Source: Bacteroidota bacterium (GTDB lineage Bacteria; Bacteroidota; Bacteroidia; Bacteroidales; FEN-979). From it: DNA of 15,588 bases. A program made the translations under genes and the position numbers. The notes beneath the pieces are model-generated. The model saw nothing but the letters and a program-made list of their open reading frames with translations. It ran no database searches and was not told the origin of the DNA. Below, piece by piece: positions 14,672 through 15,588 of this stretch (the stretch's first letter is position 1; each line of letters begins with the position of its first letter). Location: the NCBI GenBank assembly GCA_026391755.1, contig JAPLDN010000419.1:1-15588 (forward strand), read 5' to 3'.

Positions 14672-15588
14672 TTGACAAAACAGATCAGCCGGCTTATCCT
14701 TTATTACTTCTCCGGGACAGGCAATGCCCGGAATGTGGCAGGCTGGTTCGCCATGGAAGCGCAATCCCGCAACATTCCGACTGAGGTTACAGATATTGCA
14801 GCAATTGACAGAAAGCACATCAGGCCTTTTCAGGAAGGAGCGATGATTGGCTTCGTATCGCCTACCCATGGATTTAATTACCCGCCGGTCAGCATGTATT
14901 TTCTTTTCAGGTTTCCCCGCTCCAGGGGGAACCGGGTATTTCTCATGAATACGCGGGCAGGGCTGAAGCTTTCAAAATGGTTTGTCCCCGGGCTGAGCGG
15001 GCTCGCCCTGTGGCTGGCGGCCATCATTTTGTTATTTAAAGGATACAGTATAGTGGGTCTGAGGTCGATTGACCTGCCTTCGAACTGGATATCCTTTCAT
15101 CCCGGGGTAAAGGAGAAGGTTGTGGAATCTATATACGGGCACTGTAAACAGATCACCCGGATTTTTGCTTCTAAGATCCTTGACGGGAATAAAGTCTATA
15201 CAGCATTTCGAGATATCATACAGGATATCCTGATAAGCCCTGTAAGCATAGGGTATTTTTTCATGGGCCGTTTTTTGCTTGCAAAGACATTTTACGCCAA
15301 TGAGCTTTGCGATAAATGTGACATCTGCATTGAGAATTGTCCTATAAAAGCCATTCTCACCGTCGACAAGCGCCCATTCTGGTCCTACCGCTGCGAAAGC
15401 TGCATGCGATGCATGAATAACTGCCCGAAAAGAGCGATTGACACCTCTCATGGTTACACCACAGGGATCATGTTCCTGATCAATATGGTTATCCTGACTC
15501 TGTTCTGGAAGTGGGTAGCTACCTTTATCACCATTCCTCAACATAATGCATGGGTCGGGATACTGATCACATTTATCCGCTGGGGCAT
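14672..15588 (+). CDS. EFR1-type flavodoxin/2x[4Fe-4S] ferredoxin fusion, membrane-associated (partial)
   Basis: The frame is open from TTG 14672 to the window end: 305 full codons, no stop. The N-terminal 165 residues or so are flavodoxin-like, with FMN phosphate loop F-S-G-T-G-N-A-R (13-20), a P-T-H-G-F motif and a buried helix ending LLFKGYSIVG. Two ferredoxin clusters follow, CDKCDICIENCP (213-224) and CESCMRCMNNCP (241-252), each able to bind one [4Fe-4S]. A hydrophobic segment begins at about residue 261 (GIMFLINMVILTLFW), and a second may lie at the edge. EFR1-family proteins are predicted electron carriers. The membrane tail suggests transfer to or from a membrane partner. The first ATG in this frame (Met28) lies after the FMN loop, so the rare TTG codon, which begins the domain and follows the candidate promoter, is the better start. 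Confidence 0.82.
   Translation, partial: MTKQISRLILYYFSGTGNARNVAGWFAMEAQSRNIPTEVTDIAAIDRKHIRPFQEGAMIGFVSPTHGFNYPPVSMYFLFRFPRSRGNRVFLMNTRAGLKLSKWFVPGLSGLALWLAAIILLFKGYSIVGLRSIDLPSNWISFHPGVKEKVVESIYGHCKQITRIFASKILDGNKVYTAFRDIIQDILISPVSIGYFFMGRFLLAKTFYANELCDKCDICIENCPIKAILTVDKRPFWSYRCESCMRCMNNCPKRAIDTSHGYTTGIMFLINMVILTLFWKWVATFITIPQHNAWVGILITFIRWG

Noticed and set aside
14753..14755. ATG at 14753 as start of the flavodoxin-ferredoxin gene
   Set aside because: This start would remove the first beta strand and the FMN-binding S-G-T-G-N motif, which are in the same open frame upstream.
15032..15544. 170-codon minus-strand open frame at the right edge
   Set aside because: It is antisense to the two ferredoxin clusters of the plus-strand gene, which are unmistakable.

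Overview
The window looks like chromosomal DNA of a member of the Bacteroidota. The evidence is a C-terminal type IX secretion (T9SS) sorting domain, several lipoproteins, 7TM-DISM membrane sensors, a PepSY-like (PF11396-type) lipoprotein, A/T-rich leaders without strong Shine-Dalgarno sites, and -7 boxes of the Bacteroidota type TAnnTTTG. I cannot name the genus. No rRNA, tRNA, CRISPR array, integrase or insertion sequence was seen. Coding density is high and no gene-free stretch exceeds 300 bases.

Left block (1-6694, minus strand, read right to left). A 1090-residue secreted tricorn-type S41 protease comes first, then two tandem paralogous 7TM-DISM sensor proteins. The first sensor (1359-3362) is complete and looks like a degenerate histidine kinase: Asn replaces the phospho-accepting His and the ATP-lid G2 box is damaged. 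The second (1-1323) is cut by the window edge before its kinase domain. No response regulator is visible.

Middle block (6904-11588, plus strand). It holds a PepSY-like lipoprotein with a His-rich linker and a strong terminator. Next is a secreted multidomain T9SS cargo protein with an N-terminal choice-of-anchor-V-like region carrying a CX4CH motif, three exact-length 82-residue Ig/PKD-like repeats and a sorting domain, also followed by a strong terminator. Then come an ornithine cyclodeaminase/mu-crystallin family enzyme and an exported alpha/beta-hydrolase only 33 bases downstream, probably one transcript.

Right block (11610-15588). On the minus strand a C39-like papain-fold lipoprotein precedes a large membrane-anchored SPFH protein with four tandem ~74-residue repeats ahead of the SPFH domain and a flotillin-like coiled coil behind it. 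This order resembles the vault protein MVP. Diverging from the C39 gene, with only 38 bases between the starts, is a flavodoxin-2x[4Fe-4S] fusion of the EFR1 type with a C-terminal membrane part, open at the window end. The two genes appear to start from overlapping divergent promoters.

No single multi-gene defence or biosynthetic system is evident. The observations most worth pursuing are the repeat-expanded SPFH protein, the pseudokinase-like sensor in a tandem sensor pair, and the CX4CH T9SS protein.
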